A stretch of 64,000 nucleotides of DNA from Flavobacterium sp. I3-2 (lineage in GTDB: Bacteria > Bacteroidota > Bacteroidia > Flavobacteriales > Flavobacteriaceae): assembly GCF_013389595.1 (NCBI RefSeq), contig NZ_CP058306.1, positions 1,240,001 to 1,304,000 on the forward strand, in the 5' to 3' direction. Made by a program: the position numbers and the translations under genes. Of this stretch, positions 1-9,408 are shown piece after piece (position 1 is the first letter of the stretch; every line of letters begins with the position of its first letter). Below the pieces are notes generated by a model. It worked only from the letters and a program-made list of their open reading frames with translations. It ran no database searches and had not been told where the DNA came from.

Positions 1-46
1 TTTTTCATAGAAATCAAAATACAGTTTACAAACACTGTGCCAATAA

Positions 47-346
47 TTATTTCTTATTGATTTTTCTCGAATCGTTTGTTCGGCTTTCAGTTGACGTTTC
101 TCTAGTTCTGTTGGAATTATCTTGGTTTCTTGACGAATTTTCTCTTGTTGAATTTGAGCTCGAATTTCTGCCAGAATCTTTTCGATTGGATTCGTTTCTG
201 TTTGGAGTATTGTTTGTTGTTGAATTCTGATTTTGTTGACGACCAACTTCTCTTTGTGGTGTATTATTTATACTTCCGCAACTTTGTAAAAACAGCGAAG
301 TAAACACAAAAAAACAAAATGCTTTTAAAAGGATATTTTTTTTCAT
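47..346 (-). CDS. Small Asn/Ser/Arg-rich lipoprotein
   Basis: The 99-residue product starts with a lipoprotein signal: a lysine pair, a hydrophobic stretch and the lipobox LQSC with the acylated Cys at residue 23. The mature part is almost entirely Asn, Ser, Thr, Arg and Gln with no hydrophobic core, so it is probably disordered. No family is recognised. It lies just downstream of the terminator of the nitroreductase gene on the same strand, so it is probably transcribed separately. Membrane attachment is inferred from the lipobox; the function is unknown. Confidence 0.6.
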   Translation of the reverse strand: MKKNILLKAFCFFVFTSLFLQSCGSINNTPQREVGRQQNQNSTTNNTPNRNESNRKDSGRNSSSNSTRENSSRNQDNSNRTRETSTESRTNDSRKINKK

Positions 347-356
347 TTGTATAAAT

Positions 357-392
357 TAAAAAAGAGCTACATCAAAATGAAAATAGCTCTTT
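357..392 (-). terminator. Rho-independent terminator of the nitroreductase gene
   Basis: The inverted repeat AAAGAGCTA / TAGCTCTTT (361-369 with 384-392) is followed on the minus strand by a run of T. It sits about 20 bases after the stop of the nitroreductase gene and before the small lipoprotein gene. Confidence 0.8.
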
Positions 393-411
393 AAAATTAT
401 GAAAAAAAAAA

Positions 412-1044
412 TTATTTAATTTCTGTTAAGAAAATTTCTTTTGGATGTCTTACTTTTTTCATCCCTTGTAACCAATCTCCTTCAGTTGCACGATGTCCTA
501 AAGTTAAAACAACGGCACTTTTTAAACCTTTTTCTTCTAAACCTAAAAGTTTGTCTAAGTCAGCATTTACAAAACCTTCCATCGGAGTTGCGTCAACTTC
601 TAAAACGGCAGCGGTTGTTAAAGCAACACCAAAAGCAATGTAAGCTTGTTTTGCTGCATGAGCTGCTTGAGCTTCTTCAGGTAAGTTTAAGTAAGTATCT
701 TTTAACGTTTTTACATAATCTGCAGTTGCTTCACTTGGTAATCCACGTTCTGCATTCATGTGGTCGTAAATAAAATCGATACGTTCTGCTGTGTATTTCT
801 CCCAAGATGCAAAAACCAAAACGTGTGATCCGTCAACAATTTGAGATTGACCGTATGCAATTGGTTGGATTTTTTCTCTTAATTCTTTATTGCTAATCGA
901 AATGATTTGAAAAGGTTGTAATCCAGATGAAGTAGGTGCTAAATAAGCTGCTTCAATTATCTGGTCAACTAATTCTTGTGAAACTGGTTCGCCATTCATT
1001 TTTTTTGTTGCGTATCTCCAGTTTAATGCGTTTAATATATTCAT
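412..1044 (-). CDS. NAD(P)H-dependent nitroreductase family oxidoreductase
   Basis: This 210-residue protein matches the FMN nitroreductase (NfsB-like) fold in length and motifs. The N-terminal NWRYATKK segment contacts the FMN phosphate in this family. PTSSGLQPFQ lies near residues 37-46. A small-residue helix near residue 145 and a C-terminal LGHRATEGDW segment are also typical. Such enzymes reduce nitroaromatics, quinones or flavins in the cytosol as homodimers; the true substrate cannot be told from sequence. It is a single-gene unit with its own promoter and terminator. Confidence 0.85.
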   Translation of the reverse strand: MNILNALNWRYATKKMNGEPVSQELVDQIIEAAYLAPTSSGLQPFQIISISNKELREKIQPIAYGQSQIVDGSHVLVFASWEKYTAERIDFIYDHMNAERGLPSEATADYVKTLKDTYLNLPEEAQAAHAAKQAYIAFGVALTTAAVLEVDATPMEGFVNADLDKLLGLEEKGLKSAVVLTLGHRATEGDWLQGMKKVRHPKEIFLTEIK

Positions 1045-1069
1045 GATAGGTATCTTTTATTTTATATTC

Positions 1070-1077
1070 CAAAATTA
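1070..1077 (-). promoter_or_regulatory. Putative -7 promoter element of the nitroreductase gene
   Basis: The minus strand reads TAATTTTG, matching the Bacteroidota -7 consensus TAnnTTTG, about 25 bases before the nitroreductase start codon. No clear -33 element was identified. Confidence 0.5.
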
Positions 1078-1133
1078 GTATAATATTCGGATGTGCTACT
1101 TAATCTAAATTAATAAATCGTTTTATTTTAAGA

Positions 1134-1697
1134 TTAAAATTTGTAAATCGTATTTGGTGTAACACAATAATCTAAAGCAATGTCGTTTTCAAAAACATCC
1201 TGAATTTCTTCCTCAGCTTCAAAAAACGAAAGACCAATTTTTACAACCTCTTTTTTACATTTCGACAAAAACAAATCGTAAAATCCTTTTCCGTAGCCCA
1301 CTCGGTTTCCTTTTTTATCATAAGCCAAAAGCGGAATAAAAACCACATCAATCATTTCGTTCGGAATCGGAATACCACCAACAGGTTCCGGAATGTTCCA
1401 TTCGTTTTTCGTGATTTTTAAATTATCGGTCAATAAAACATGATTCATTTCACGAGTTTCAAAGTCCGAACGCGAAAGAATTACATTCTTGTCTTTTCCA
1501 GATAAAATCTGAAGTAAAAATTCGGTGTCAACTTCTCGATGTTCCGTAATCGATAAAAACAGATGATAATTTTCAAAATTCCAAATAGGTAATTTCAACG
1601 TTTGATTGGCAATTGCTAAACTTAAATCTTCGATTTCGTTTTGCTTTAATGTTTTGCGAAGGTCTTTATATTTTTTACGGAGTTCTTTTTTATTCAT
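1134..1697 (-). CDS. 5-formyltetrahydrofolate cyclo-ligase
   Basis: The 187-residue length and the signature GYGKGFYDLFLS near residues 135-146 identify the 5-FTHF cyclo-ligase family. These enzymes use ATP to convert 5-formyl-THF to 5,10-methenyl-THF, returning a storage folate to the one-carbon pool. The basic N-terminus with an ELRKKYKDLRK-type motif is also typical. It starts divergently from uvrC, about 105 bases away, and ends about 90 bases before the nitroreductase promoter. Confidence 0.9.
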   Translation of the reverse strand: MNKKELRKKYKDLRKTLKQNEIEDLSLAIANQTLKLPIWNFENYHLFLSITEHREVDTEFLLQILSGKDKNVILSRSDFETREMNHVLLTDNLKITKNEWNIPEPVGGIPIPNEMIDVVFIPLLAYDKKGNRVGYGKGFYDLFLSKCKKEVVKIGLSFFEAEEEIQDVFENDIALDYCVTPNTIYKF

Positions 1698-1803
1698 TGT
1701 CGAATTTGATGTGCACTTTAAAAAATAAATTTACGAATTAATAAAAACAAAAAGCTAATTTAGTGCTGTCAATTCTATTAGTTATTGAAATTAAAATCAA
1801 AAT

Positions 1804-3594
1804 ATGTTACCTCAACTAGAACTTCAAATTAAAACATTACCCGACCAACCTGGTGTTTATCAATATTTCGATAAAGATGATAAAATTCTTTACGTCGGAA
1901 AAGCTAAAAATTTGAAAAAACGTGTAAGTTCTTATTTCAATAAATTACATGAAAGTTCTAAAACCAATGTTTTGGTAAAGAAAATTGTTTCGATTAAACA
2001 TATTGTGGTTCCGACAGAAACTGATGCGTTGTTGTTAGAAAACAATTTGATTAAAACCTTGCAACCGCGTTATAATGTTTTACTGAAGGATGATAAATCT
2101 TATCCTTGGATTTGTATCAAGCGCGAACGTTTTCCGAGAGTTTTCACTACGAGAAGAATGGTAAAAGATGGCTCGGATTATTTTGGACCTTATACTAATG
2201 TCAAAACGGTTTATACGCTTTTGGATTTAATCAAAGAATTATATCCATTGCGAACGTGTAATTTCGATTTATCGGTTTCGAATATCAAAGCCGAAAAATT
2301 TAAAGTTTGTTTAGAATATCACATCGGAAATTGTAGCGGTCCTTGCGAAGCTAACGAATCTGAAGTTGAGTATGACCAAAAAATCAAAGCAATTAAAGAT
2401 ATTCTGAAAGGAAATTTCAAAGAAAACTTAAAAGAATTTCGCGATTTGATGATGCAATACGCTGCTGAAATGAAGTTTGAAGAAGCTCAAAAAATCAAAA
2501 ACAAGATTGATATTTTAGAAAATTATCAAGCAAAATCAACTATCGTAAATCCTAAAATTAATAATGTCGATGTTTTTTCGATTATTTCCGATGAAACTAC
2601 AGCTTATGTAAATTTCCTGCAAATTTCGCACGGAGCAATCATTCGTTCGCATACTTTAGAACTTAAAAAGAAATTAGAAGAAACCGACCAAGAATTACTT
2701 GAATTAGCAATTGTTGAATTACGAGAACGTTTTCATTTACTTTCTAAAGAAATTATCGTACCTTTTGACTTGGAATTAGGTGATGCCTTGCATATTACGG
2801 TTCCGAAATTAGGAGACAAAAAACAATTGCTCGATTTGTCTGAACGCAATGCAAAATATTACCGTTTGGATCAGTTGAAGCAAATGAAAATTGTTGATCC
2901 GGATCGTCATGCAAATCGAATTATGGCGCAAATGAAAAAGGATTTACGTCTAAGTGTTGAACCGCGTCATATCGAATGTTTTGATAACTCGAATATTCAA
3001 GGAACCAATCCAGTTTCAGCTTGTGTGGTTTTTAAAGATGGTAAACCAAGTAAAAAAGATTACCGTCATTTTAATATCAAAACGGTTGACGGTCCAAACG
3101 ATTTCGCTTCGATGGAAGAAGTAGTTTACCGTAGATATAAAAGAGTGATGGAAGAAAACGAACCGCTTCCGCAATTGATTGTGATTGATGGTGGAAAAGG
3201 ACAATTGTCATCTGCTTTAAAAAGTTTAGATGATTTAGGATTACGAGGAAAAGTTGCTATAATTGGAATCGCAAAACGATTAGAAGAAATTTATTATCCA
3301 GGTGATTCGATTCCGTTGTATTTAGATAAAAAATCAGAATCGTTAAAAGTGATTCAACATATACGAAATGAAGCGCACCGATTTGGAATTACTTTTCATA
3401 GAGATAAACGAAGTAAAAGTGCCATACAATCTGGCTTGACCGTAATTCCAGGAATTGGAGAAAAAACAATGGAAAAATTAATGACGGAGTTCAAATCGAT
3501 TAAAAGATTAAAAGAAACTCCTGAAACAGAAATTTCAAAGGTAATCGGAAAATCAAAAGCTTTGAAAGTAGCTGAATATTTTAGAACAACCTAA
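1804..3594 (+). CDS. uvrC: Excinuclease ABC subunit C
   Basis: The 596-residue protein has the full UvrC layout. An N-terminal GIY-YIG nuclease domain contains PGVYQYF and YVGKAKNLKKRV (residues 15-45). A Cys-containing linker and a UVR helix pair (KFEEAQKIKNKID) lie near residues 220-235. The RNase H-like nuclease starts at FDNSNIQG near residue 392, and a C-terminal helix-hairpin-helix (IPGIGEKT) lies near residue 548. UvrC makes the 3' and 5' incisions in nucleotide excision repair with UvrA and UvrB. The patatin gene begins three bases after its stop, suggesting co-transcription. Confidence 0.97.
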   Translation: MLPQLELQIKTLPDQPGVYQYFDKDDKILYVGKAKNLKKRVSSYFNKLHESSKTNVLVKKIVSIKHIVVPTETDALLLENNLIKTLQPRYNVLLKDDKSYPWICIKRERFPRVFTTRRMVKDGSDYFGPYTNVKTVYTLLDLIKELYPLRTCNFDLSVSNIKAEKFKVCLEYHIGNCSGPCEANESEVEYDQKIKAIKDILKGNFKENLKEFRDLMMQYAAEMKFEEAQKIKNKIDILENYQAKSTIVNPKINNVDVFSIISDETTAYVNFLQISHGAIIRSHTLELKKKLEETDQELLELAIVELRERFHLLSKEIIVPFDLELGDALHITVPKLGDKKQLLDLSERNAKYYRLDQLKQMKIVDPDRHANRIMAQMKKDLRLSVEPRHIECFDNSNIQGTNPVSACVVFKDGKPSKKDYRHFNIKTVDGPNDFASMEEVVYRRYKRVMEENEPLPQLIVIDGGKGQLSSALKSLDDLGLRGKVAIIGIAKRLEEIYYPGDSIPLYLDKKSESLKVIQHIRNEAHRFGITFHRDKRSKSAIQSGLTVIPGIGEKTMEKLMTEFKSIKRLKETPETEISKVIGKSKALKVAEYFRTT

Positions 3595-3597
3595 CTT

Positions 3598-5826
3598 ATG
3601 AAAAAGCAAATATTTTTTATTTTATTTTGTACGCTTTGCATTAATTTTATTTTTGCACAAACACCGCAAGATTCAATTTCTCAACGGCCAAAAGTTGGAG
3701 TTGTACTTAGTGGCGGTGGCGCAAAAGGATTAGCGCATATCGGTGTTTTAAAAGTCCTTGAAGAAAATAATGTAAAAATAGATTACATTGGCGGTACCAG
3801 TATGGGCGCCATTATTGGTGGGTTATATGCGTCCGGTTATACTGCAAATCAATTGGATTCCATTTTTAGAGAGGTAGATGTTGATGCCTTGATTCAGGAT
3901 TATGTTCCTAGAATTTCAAAATCGTTTTACGAAAAACGAAACGATGAAATCTATGCTATTCAACTTCCGTTTGAAAACTTTAAAATAGGAATGCCTGAAG
4001 CACTTTCAAAAGGAATGTACAATTACAATTTGCTTTCGCGTTTACTTTCTCATGTAAGATATGAACGTGACTTTAATAATCTACCAATTCCGTTTGTTTG
4101 TATTGCAACCGATATCGAAACTGGGAAACAAGTTGTTTTAAATAGCGGTAATCTTGCCCAAAACATTTTGGCTTCTGGAGCTTTACCTTCGTTGTATTCG
4201 CCTGTCGAAATTAATGGCAAAACTTTAATTGACGGCGGAGTTGCCAACAATTATCCTATTGAAGAAGTTCGTGCTTTAGGTGCTGATATTATTATAGGCG
4301 TTGACGTTCAAGACGGACTTAAAACAAAAGACGACTTAAAAGGCGCTGCAGATGTTCTGATGCAAATAAACAATTTTGCAATGTACGAACATATGAACGA
4401 AAAAATCAAGGCAACTACATATTATGTAAAACCAGATATTAAAGGTTTTTCTGTAGTGTCTTTTGACCAAGGTATTGAAATTGTAAAGCGCGGTGAAAAT
4501 GCAGCTAATGTTTATCGTGATGATTTTGTTGCATTAGGAAAACTGAATACTTCAAAAACAAAAAACAAATCATACACACACGATACGGACTCACTTCATA
4601 TTACAAAAATCAAAATAAATAAATTGAATGATTTTACGAGCAATTATGTTTATGGTAAAATCAGAGTTAAACCGGGTTTCCAGGTTAGTTATGACAATTT
4701 TAGTTCAGGGATTGACAACTTAAATGCAACGCAAAACTTTAAAGCAATTTCGTATGAATTTGAAAGTGATGAAGAAAATTGCGATGTTCTTGTTTTGAAC
4801 TTAAAAGAAAATGATGTCAGACGTTATTTGAAATTCGGTTTGCATTTTGACAATTTATTCAAAAGTGCCATTTTAATAAATGTAACACAAAAGAAATTGC
4901 TTTTTAGAAATGATGTTGCTTCGCTTGATTTTGGTTTGGGCGATAATTCGAGATATAATTTCAATTACTTTATTGATAATGGATATTTATGGAGTATCGG
5001 AATTCAATCGAAAATGACTACATTAAAAAGAAATATTGAAGACCCAATTACTTCAGAAGGTATTTTCAGAACTGCCATTCCTGTTGCTTTAAACTTAGAT
5101 TATTTAGACTTTACAAATAGATTGTATTTTCAGACCTATTATTCTGAACGTTTTTTAATCGGTGTTGGACTTGAACATAGATTCAATCAAATTGATATTT
5201 CTAATTTGAATATTGACCGACCATGGTTGGATAAAAGCCATTATTTAGGTGCTTACGGAAACGTTTTATTTGACACCTATGACAATAAATATTTTCCTCG
5301 AAAGGGAGTTTTGTTTGCAGCTGAATATAAAAACTATTTTCATTCATCAGATTACAACAATAATTTCAACAACTTTTCACAGTTTAATGCCGAGATTGGA
5401 ATGGTAAAAACTTTTTATAAAAAATTAAGTGTTGAAGTTAAATTTGATATGGGAATTACATTTAATAGTGAACCATCGACTTTTTTTAAATACTTTTTTG
5501 GAGGAAATGGATTTGAACCGTTTGCAAATGTCAAGCCTTTTTATGGGTATAATTTTCTAAGTGTTTTTGATGATTCATACATTAGAGGTCAATTCCGTAT
5601 TGATTATGAAATATTTAAACGAAATCACATTAATTTCTCTGGAAATTACGCAAACATTGGTCGAAGCATTTTTGAAAATTCAGAATGGACTAAAAAACCT
5701 CAATTTACAGGATACGCAATTGGTTACGGTTATCAAACCATAATTGGACCTATTGAATTGAAATATAGTTGGTCACCAGAAACAAAGAAATACTTTTACA
5801 ATTTAAGTGTTGGATTTTGGTTTTAG
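3598..5826 (+). CDS. Patatin-like phospholipase with C-terminal Omp85-type barrel
   Basis: After a signal peptide (residues 1-21) comes a patatin domain. Its oxyanion motif GGGAKG lies near residue 39, the nucleophile elbow GTSMG near residue 66 and the second catalytic residue in DGGVANNYP near residue 212. The C-terminal half (about 370-742) is rich in alternating aromatic strands, contains a POTRA-like segment and ends in aromatic residues, as in outer-membrane barrels of the Omp85/BamA superfamily. This is the architecture of patatin-barrel autotransporters such as PlpD; a serine lipase presented at the outer membrane is inferred. It follows uvrC after three bases. Confidence 0.88.
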   Translation: MKKQIFFILFCTLCINFIFAQTPQDSISQRPKVGVVLSGGGAKGLAHIGVLKVLEENNVKIDYIGGTSMGAIIGGLYASGYTANQLDSIFREVDVDALIQDYVPRISKSFYEKRNDEIYAIQLPFENFKIGMPEALSKGMYNYNLLSRLLSHVRYERDFNNLPIPFVCIATDIETGKQVVLNSGNLAQNILASGALPSLYSPVEINGKTLIDGGVANNYPIEEVRALGADIIIGVDVQDGLKTKDDLKGAADVLMQINNFAMYEHMNEKIKATTYYVKPDIKGFSVVSFDQGIEIVKRGENAANVYRDDFVALGKLNTSKTKNKSYTHDTDSLHITKIKINKLNDFTSNYVYGKIRVKPGFQVSYDNFSSGIDNLNATQNFKAISYEFESDEENCDVLVLNLKENDVRRYLKFGLHFDNLFKSAILINVTQKKLLFRNDVASLDFGLGDNSRYNFNYFIDNGYLWSIGIQSKMTTLKRNIEDPITSEGIFRTAIPVALNLDYLDFTNRLYFQTYYSERFLIGVGLEHRFNQIDISNLNIDRPWLDKSHYLGAYGNVLFDTYDNKYFPRKGVLFAAEYKNYFHSSDYNNNFNNFSQFNAEIGMVKTFYKKLSVEVKFDMGITFNSEPSTFFKYFFGGNGFEPFANVKPFYGYNFLSVFDDSYIRGQFRIDYEIFKRNHINFSGNYANIGRSIFENSEWTKKPQFTGYAIGYGYQTIIGPIELKYSWSPETKKYFYNLSVGFWF

Positions 5827-5896
5827 TAGTATTTTAAATAAATATAATTTTTTCTATAAAATATCAGCTTCGATTTTAATAATAATAAAATATCTC

Positions 5897-5904
5897 TATA
5901 TTTG
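5897..5904 (+). promoter_or_regulatory. Putative -7 promoter element for hmgA-hppD
   Basis: TATATTTG matches TAnnTTTG and lies about 120 bases before hmgA, in the gap after the patatin gene. It implies an untranslated leader of roughly 115 bases. Confidence 0.5.
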
Positions 5905-6023
5905 TTTTTATGAAACAATGGGACGGTTTATTAAATTTACTTAAGTACTTAATCAAGAGAAATCCTGAGTGAAATAGTATTGAGCAAATTGAAAAGTATT
6001 ATTAACAAAGTAAATAATCGGTT

Positions 6024-7181
6024 ATGCCACTATATCATAAACTAGGACAAATTCCACCAAAACGTCATACTATTTTCCGTAAACCAAACGGAGATTTTTA
6101 CTACGAGCAATTGTTCGGAACAATAGGTTTTGACGGAATGTCTACAAACTCATACCACGAACACAGACCTACACAGGTCAAAGAAATTCGTAAACAATAC
6201 AGCGTTGCACCTAAAATTGCTAAGGCTAATAATATTCAGTCGTATCGTTTAAGAGGTTTTCAAGTGCCACAAACACCAGACTATTTAGAAAGCCGTAAAG
6301 CCGTTTTAACTAACAGTGATTTATCAATTGTTTTAGCAGCGCCAACAAACAAAACGCAAGATTATTTTTACAAAAATACAGATTCAGACGAGTTAATTTT
6401 CATACATAAAGGAACAGGAACTTTAAGAACCATGTTAGGAAATTTAGATTTCAAATATGGTGATTACTTATTAGTTCCGCGCGGAATTATTTATAAAATT
6501 GATTTTGATACTGAAGACAACCGTTTGTTTATTGTTGAATCTCGTCGTCCGATTTATACTCCTAAACGATACCGTAACTGGTTTGGTCAATTATTAGAAC
6601 ATTCGCCATTTTGCGAACGCGACATTAGAAGACCAGAAGTTTTAGAAACGTATGATGAAAAAGGAGATTTTGTAATCAAGGTAAAAAAACAAGACGAAAT
6701 TTTCGAAATGGTTTATGCAACACATCCATTCGATGTAATTGGTTATGATGGTTATAACTTTCCGTATGCCTTTTCAATTCACGATTTCGAACCTATTACA
6801 GGAAGTATTCACCAACCGCCTCCGGTACATCAAACTTTCGAATCAGATGCTTTCGTAGTTTGCTCTTTTGTACCAAGAATGTATGATTATCATCCAGATG
6901 CAATTCCTGCGCCTTACAATCACAGTAACATAGATTCTGACGAAGTTTTATATTATGTTGATGGTGATTTTATGAGCCGTAAAGATATTGCTCCAGGACA
7001 CATTTCATTACATCCTGCCGGAATTCCTCACGGACCACACCCAGGAACAATGGAAAAAAGTATCGGAAAAGCACGAACTGAAGAATTAGCTGTAATGGTC
7101 GACACTTTTAAACCTTTAATGGTTACAGAAGAAGCAATGAAAATTGCAGACGAACAATATTACCAATCTTGGTTAGATTAA
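6024..7181 (+). CDS. hmgA: Homogentisate 1,2-dioxygenase
   Basis: The 385-residue protein has the cupin-type homogentisate dioxygenase sequence. It carries LVPRGIIYKIDF in the central barrel, YHEHRP near the N-terminus and the His-rich iron-site segment SLHPAGIPHGPHPG near residues 330-345. The enzyme opens the ring of homogentisate to maleylacetoacetate, the third step of tyrosine degradation. The preceding enzyme, 4-hydroxyphenylpyruvate dioxygenase, is encoded 26 bases downstream, which supports both calls and a shared transcript. The start ATG follows a stop-containing leader and is the only good candidate. Confidence 0.95.
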   Translation: MPLYHKLGQIPPKRHTIFRKPNGDFYYEQLFGTIGFDGMSTNSYHEHRPTQVKEIRKQYSVAPKIAKANNIQSYRLRGFQVPQTPDYLESRKAVLTNSDLSIVLAAPTNKTQDYFYKNTDSDELIFIHKGTGTLRTMLGNLDFKYGDYLLVPRGIIYKIDFDTEDNRLFIVESRRPIYTPKRYRNWFGQLLEHSPFCERDIRRPEVLETYDEKGDFVIKVKKQDEIFEMVYATHPFDVIGYDGYNFPYAFSIHDFEPITGSIHQPPPVHQTFESDAFVVCSFVPRMYDYHPDAIPAPYNHSNIDSDEVLYYVDGDFMSRKDIAPGHISLHPAGIPHGPHPGTMEKSIGKARTEELAVMVDTFKPLMVTEEAMKIADEQYYQSWLD

Positions 7182-7207
7182 TATAACAACAACAAACACA
7201 AAATACC

Positions 7208-8368
7208 ATGGCACAAGAATTAAAATCTGTTGAATTCGGATTAGAAAAAATATTTGAAGGAGCTCAAGACTTCTTACCAATTTTAGGAACTGACTACGTA
7301 GAATTTTATGTAGGAAATGCAAAGCAAGCAGCTCATTTTTACAAAACTGCTTTCGGTTTTCAATCTCATGCCTATGCAGGATTAGAAACTGGGATGCGCG
7401 ATAGAGCTTCTTACGTAATCAAACAAGATAAAATTCGTATTGTTTTAACTACGGCTTTGAACTCTGATTCTCCAATTGGAGAGCACGTGAAAAAACACGG
7501 AGACGGAGTAAAAGTGGTTGCAATGTGGGTTGATGACGCTCGTTATTCTTATGAAGAAACAATCAAACGTGGAGCAAAATCTTTCATGGAGCCAACAGTA
7601 ACTTCAGATGAAAACGGAGAAATCGTTCAAGCTGGAATTTACGCTTACGGTGAAACTGTTTTTATGTTTACAGAACGTAAAAATTACAATGGTTTATTCA
7701 TGCCAGGTTATAAAGAATGGAAATCTGACTACAACCCAACTTCAGTTGGTTTAAAATATGTTGACCACATGGTTGGAAACGTAGGTTGGAATAAAATGAA
7801 CGAATGGGTAAAATGGTTTGAAGATGTAATGGGATTTGTTAATTTCTTATCATTTGATGACAAGCAAATTACAACTGAATATTCTGCATTAATGTCTAAA
7901 GTTATGGCTAACGGTAACGGAAGAATTAAATTCCCAATCAACGAGCCAGCTGAAGGTAAAAAGCGTTCTCAAATCGAAGAATATTTAGATTTCTACGAAG
8001 GAGAAGGTGTTCAACATATTGCAGTTGCGACTGATGATATTATTTCTACAGTTGCTGAAATGAAAGCTCGTGGAGTTGAGTTTTTATCTACACCACCACA
8101 AGCTTATTACGATGCGATTCCTGATCGTTTAAAAGATCACATGGATAAATTCCAAGAAGATATCAAAGAGTTACAAAAATTAGGTATCATGATTGATGCC
8201 GATGAAGAAGGTTACTTATTACAAATTTTCACTAAACCAGTAGAAGATCGTCCAACATTATTCTTCGAAATTATTCAAAGAATGGGTGCTCGTGGTTTTG
8301 GTGCTGGAAATTTCAAAGCTTTATTTGAATCAATCGAGAGAGAGCAAGAGTTAAGAGGTACTTTATAA
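7208..8368 (+). CDS. hppD: 4-hydroxyphenylpyruvate dioxygenase
   Basis: This 386-residue protein has two vicinal-oxygen-chelate domains. The iron ligands expected in the C-terminal domain are visible: His in VDHMVGNV (about 187), His in VQHIAVATDDI (about 268) and Glu in LFFEIIQR (about 353). The C-terminal signature GFGAGNFKALFESIE is characteristic of the family. It converts 4-hydroxyphenylpyruvate to homogentisate, the substrate of the upstream hmgA product, so the pair forms a tyrosine and phenylalanine catabolic operon. Confidence 0.96.
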   Translation: MAQELKSVEFGLEKIFEGAQDFLPILGTDYVEFYVGNAKQAAHFYKTAFGFQSHAYAGLETGMRDRASYVIKQDKIRIVLTTALNSDSPIGEHVKKHGDGVKVVAMWVDDARYSYEETIKRGAKSFMEPTVTSDENGEIVQAGIYAYGETVFMFTERKNYNGLFMPGYKEWKSDYNPTSVGLKYVDHMVGNVGWNKMNEWVKWFEDVMGFVNFLSFDDKQITTEYSALMSKVMANGNGRIKFPINEPAEGKKRSQIEEYLDFYEGEGVQHIAVATDDIISTVAEMKARGVEFLSTPPQAYYDAIPDRLKDHMDKFQEDIKELQKLGIMIDADEEGYLLQIFTKPVEDRPTLFFEIIQRMGARGFGAGNFKALFESIEREQELRGTL

Positions 8369-8455
8369 AAAAGTATTAAAATAATCAATTAAAAGTATTA
8401 GAGTTAAATATATGTTAAATAAAGAATATTGGTTTTTATCGGATAAAAATTAATA

Positions 8456-8463
8456 TACCTTTG
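8456..8463 (+). promoter_or_regulatory. Putative promoter -7 element of a short transcript or leader
   Basis: TACCTTTG matches TAnnTTTG, with a TTG (8429-8431) about 24 bases upstream as a possible -33 element. It lies between hppD and the DUF3108 gene. Confidence 0.5.
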
Positions 8464-8467
8464 CACT

Positions 8468-8581
8468 CGCAAAAATGAGGTCGTCATAAGCCTCGTTTCT
8501 GTAATAAATTTTTCATAATTTATAGTTTTTTGGTTGGTTAATAGCATAAAAACTTAGTCATGTAAATGGCTAGGTTTTTTT
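8468..8581 (+). ncRNA. Candidate small RNA or attenuated leader (about 110 nt)
   Basis: The predicted transcript begins just after the promoter element at 8456-8463 and ends in a terminator hairpin at 8547-8581. Near its 5' end a hairpin of about eight pairs (AAATGAGG with CCTCGTTT) encloses a ten-base loop. No credible ORF lies inside. It could be an independent sRNA, or a leader whose terminator controls the DUF3108-tryptophan dioxygenase genes that start 57 bases later. No known RNA family was recognised, so the call rests only on promoter, hairpin and terminator spacing. Confidence 0.4.
8547..8581 (+). terminator. Intrinsic terminator upstream of the DUF3108 gene
   Basis: The stem AACTTAGTCAT / ATGGCTAGGTT (8551-8561 with 8566-8576, two G-U pairs, loop GTAA) is followed by a T run. 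It may end hppD transcripts, the candidate small RNA, or both. Confidence 0.7.
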
Positions 8582-8637
8582 GTTTTATATTTGGAATAGA
8601 AATTGCTTTTAAAAAACTGTAAAAAAAATAAATTGTT

Positions 8638-9408
8638 ATGAAAAATATTTTATGGATCTTTTTGTTACTTCTAACTAATTGGTTTTCATTTGCTCAAGAA
8701 TCGGCTTATCAAGCAGGTGAATCTTTCAAATTTCGAATTTCGTATGGTTTAATAAATGCTGGTGAGGCAACTTTAAATCTGACTTCTACAACATATAATG
8801 GCAAAAGCGTATATCACGCAAAAGGGTTTGGATATACTACTGGAATCACAAAAAAATTATTTAAAGTTGAAGATGATTATCAAAGTTATTTTGATAAAGT
8901 AAGCGGTAAACCTTATCGATTTATCAGAAAAATTGATGAAGGCGGCTACAAAAAAAATCAAGAAGGTTTTTTTGATCAAGACAAAAAAACAGTTTTGGTA
9001 AAAGATTATAAAAACAAAAACGAAAACACATTTAGTATAACTGCTAATGCACAAGATATTGTTTCTTCATTTTATCATTTGAGAAATCATCCAAGTATAA
9101 ATACTTTAAAAAAGGGTGAAACTATTCAAATAGATATGTTTTTTGATGATGAAATTTATAAATTTAAATTAAAATTCTTAGGCAAAGAAGAAATTAAGAC
9201 TAAATTTGGCAAAATAAACGCACTTAAATTCAGACCTTATGTGCAATCTGGACGTGTTTTTAAAGAAGATGAAAGTTTAACTATGTGGGTTTCAGATGAC
9301 GAGAATAAAATCCCACTTAAAATTCAAGCTAGTTTACTAGTTGGTTCTTTAAAAGCCGAATTGATTAATTACAGCGGTTTAAAACATAATATAGTTTTCA
9401 AAAAATAA
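8638..9408 (+). CDS. DUF3108 domain-containing exported protein
   Basis: The 256-residue product has a signal peptide ending near FAQ (residue 20). It is followed by the AGESFKFRISYGLINAGEATL opening and a beta-rich body typical of DUF3108, an uncharacterised Bacteroidota periplasmic family. No catalytic motif is apparent. Its stop codon overlaps the start of the tryptophan dioxygenase gene by one base (TAATG), so the two are translationally coupled; whether this reflects a functional link is unknown. Confidence 0.8.
   Translation: MKNILWIFLLLLTNWFSFAQESAYQAGESFKFRISYGLINAGEATLNLTSTTYNGKSVYHAKGFGYTTGITKKLFKVEDDYQSYFDKVSGKPYRFIRKIDEGGYKKNQEGFFDQDKKTVLVKDYKNKNENTFSITANAQDIVSSFYHLRNHPSINTLKKGETIQIDMFFDDEIYKFKLKFLGKEEIKTKFGKINALKFRPYVQSGRVFKEDESLTMWVSDDENKIPLKIQASLLVGSLKAELINYSGLKHNIVFKK

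Noticed and set aside
441..773. Plus-strand ORF of 110 aa opposite the nitroreductase gene
   Set aside because: Shadow of a well-supported gene; Leu/His/Gln-rich composition is typical of an antisense frame.
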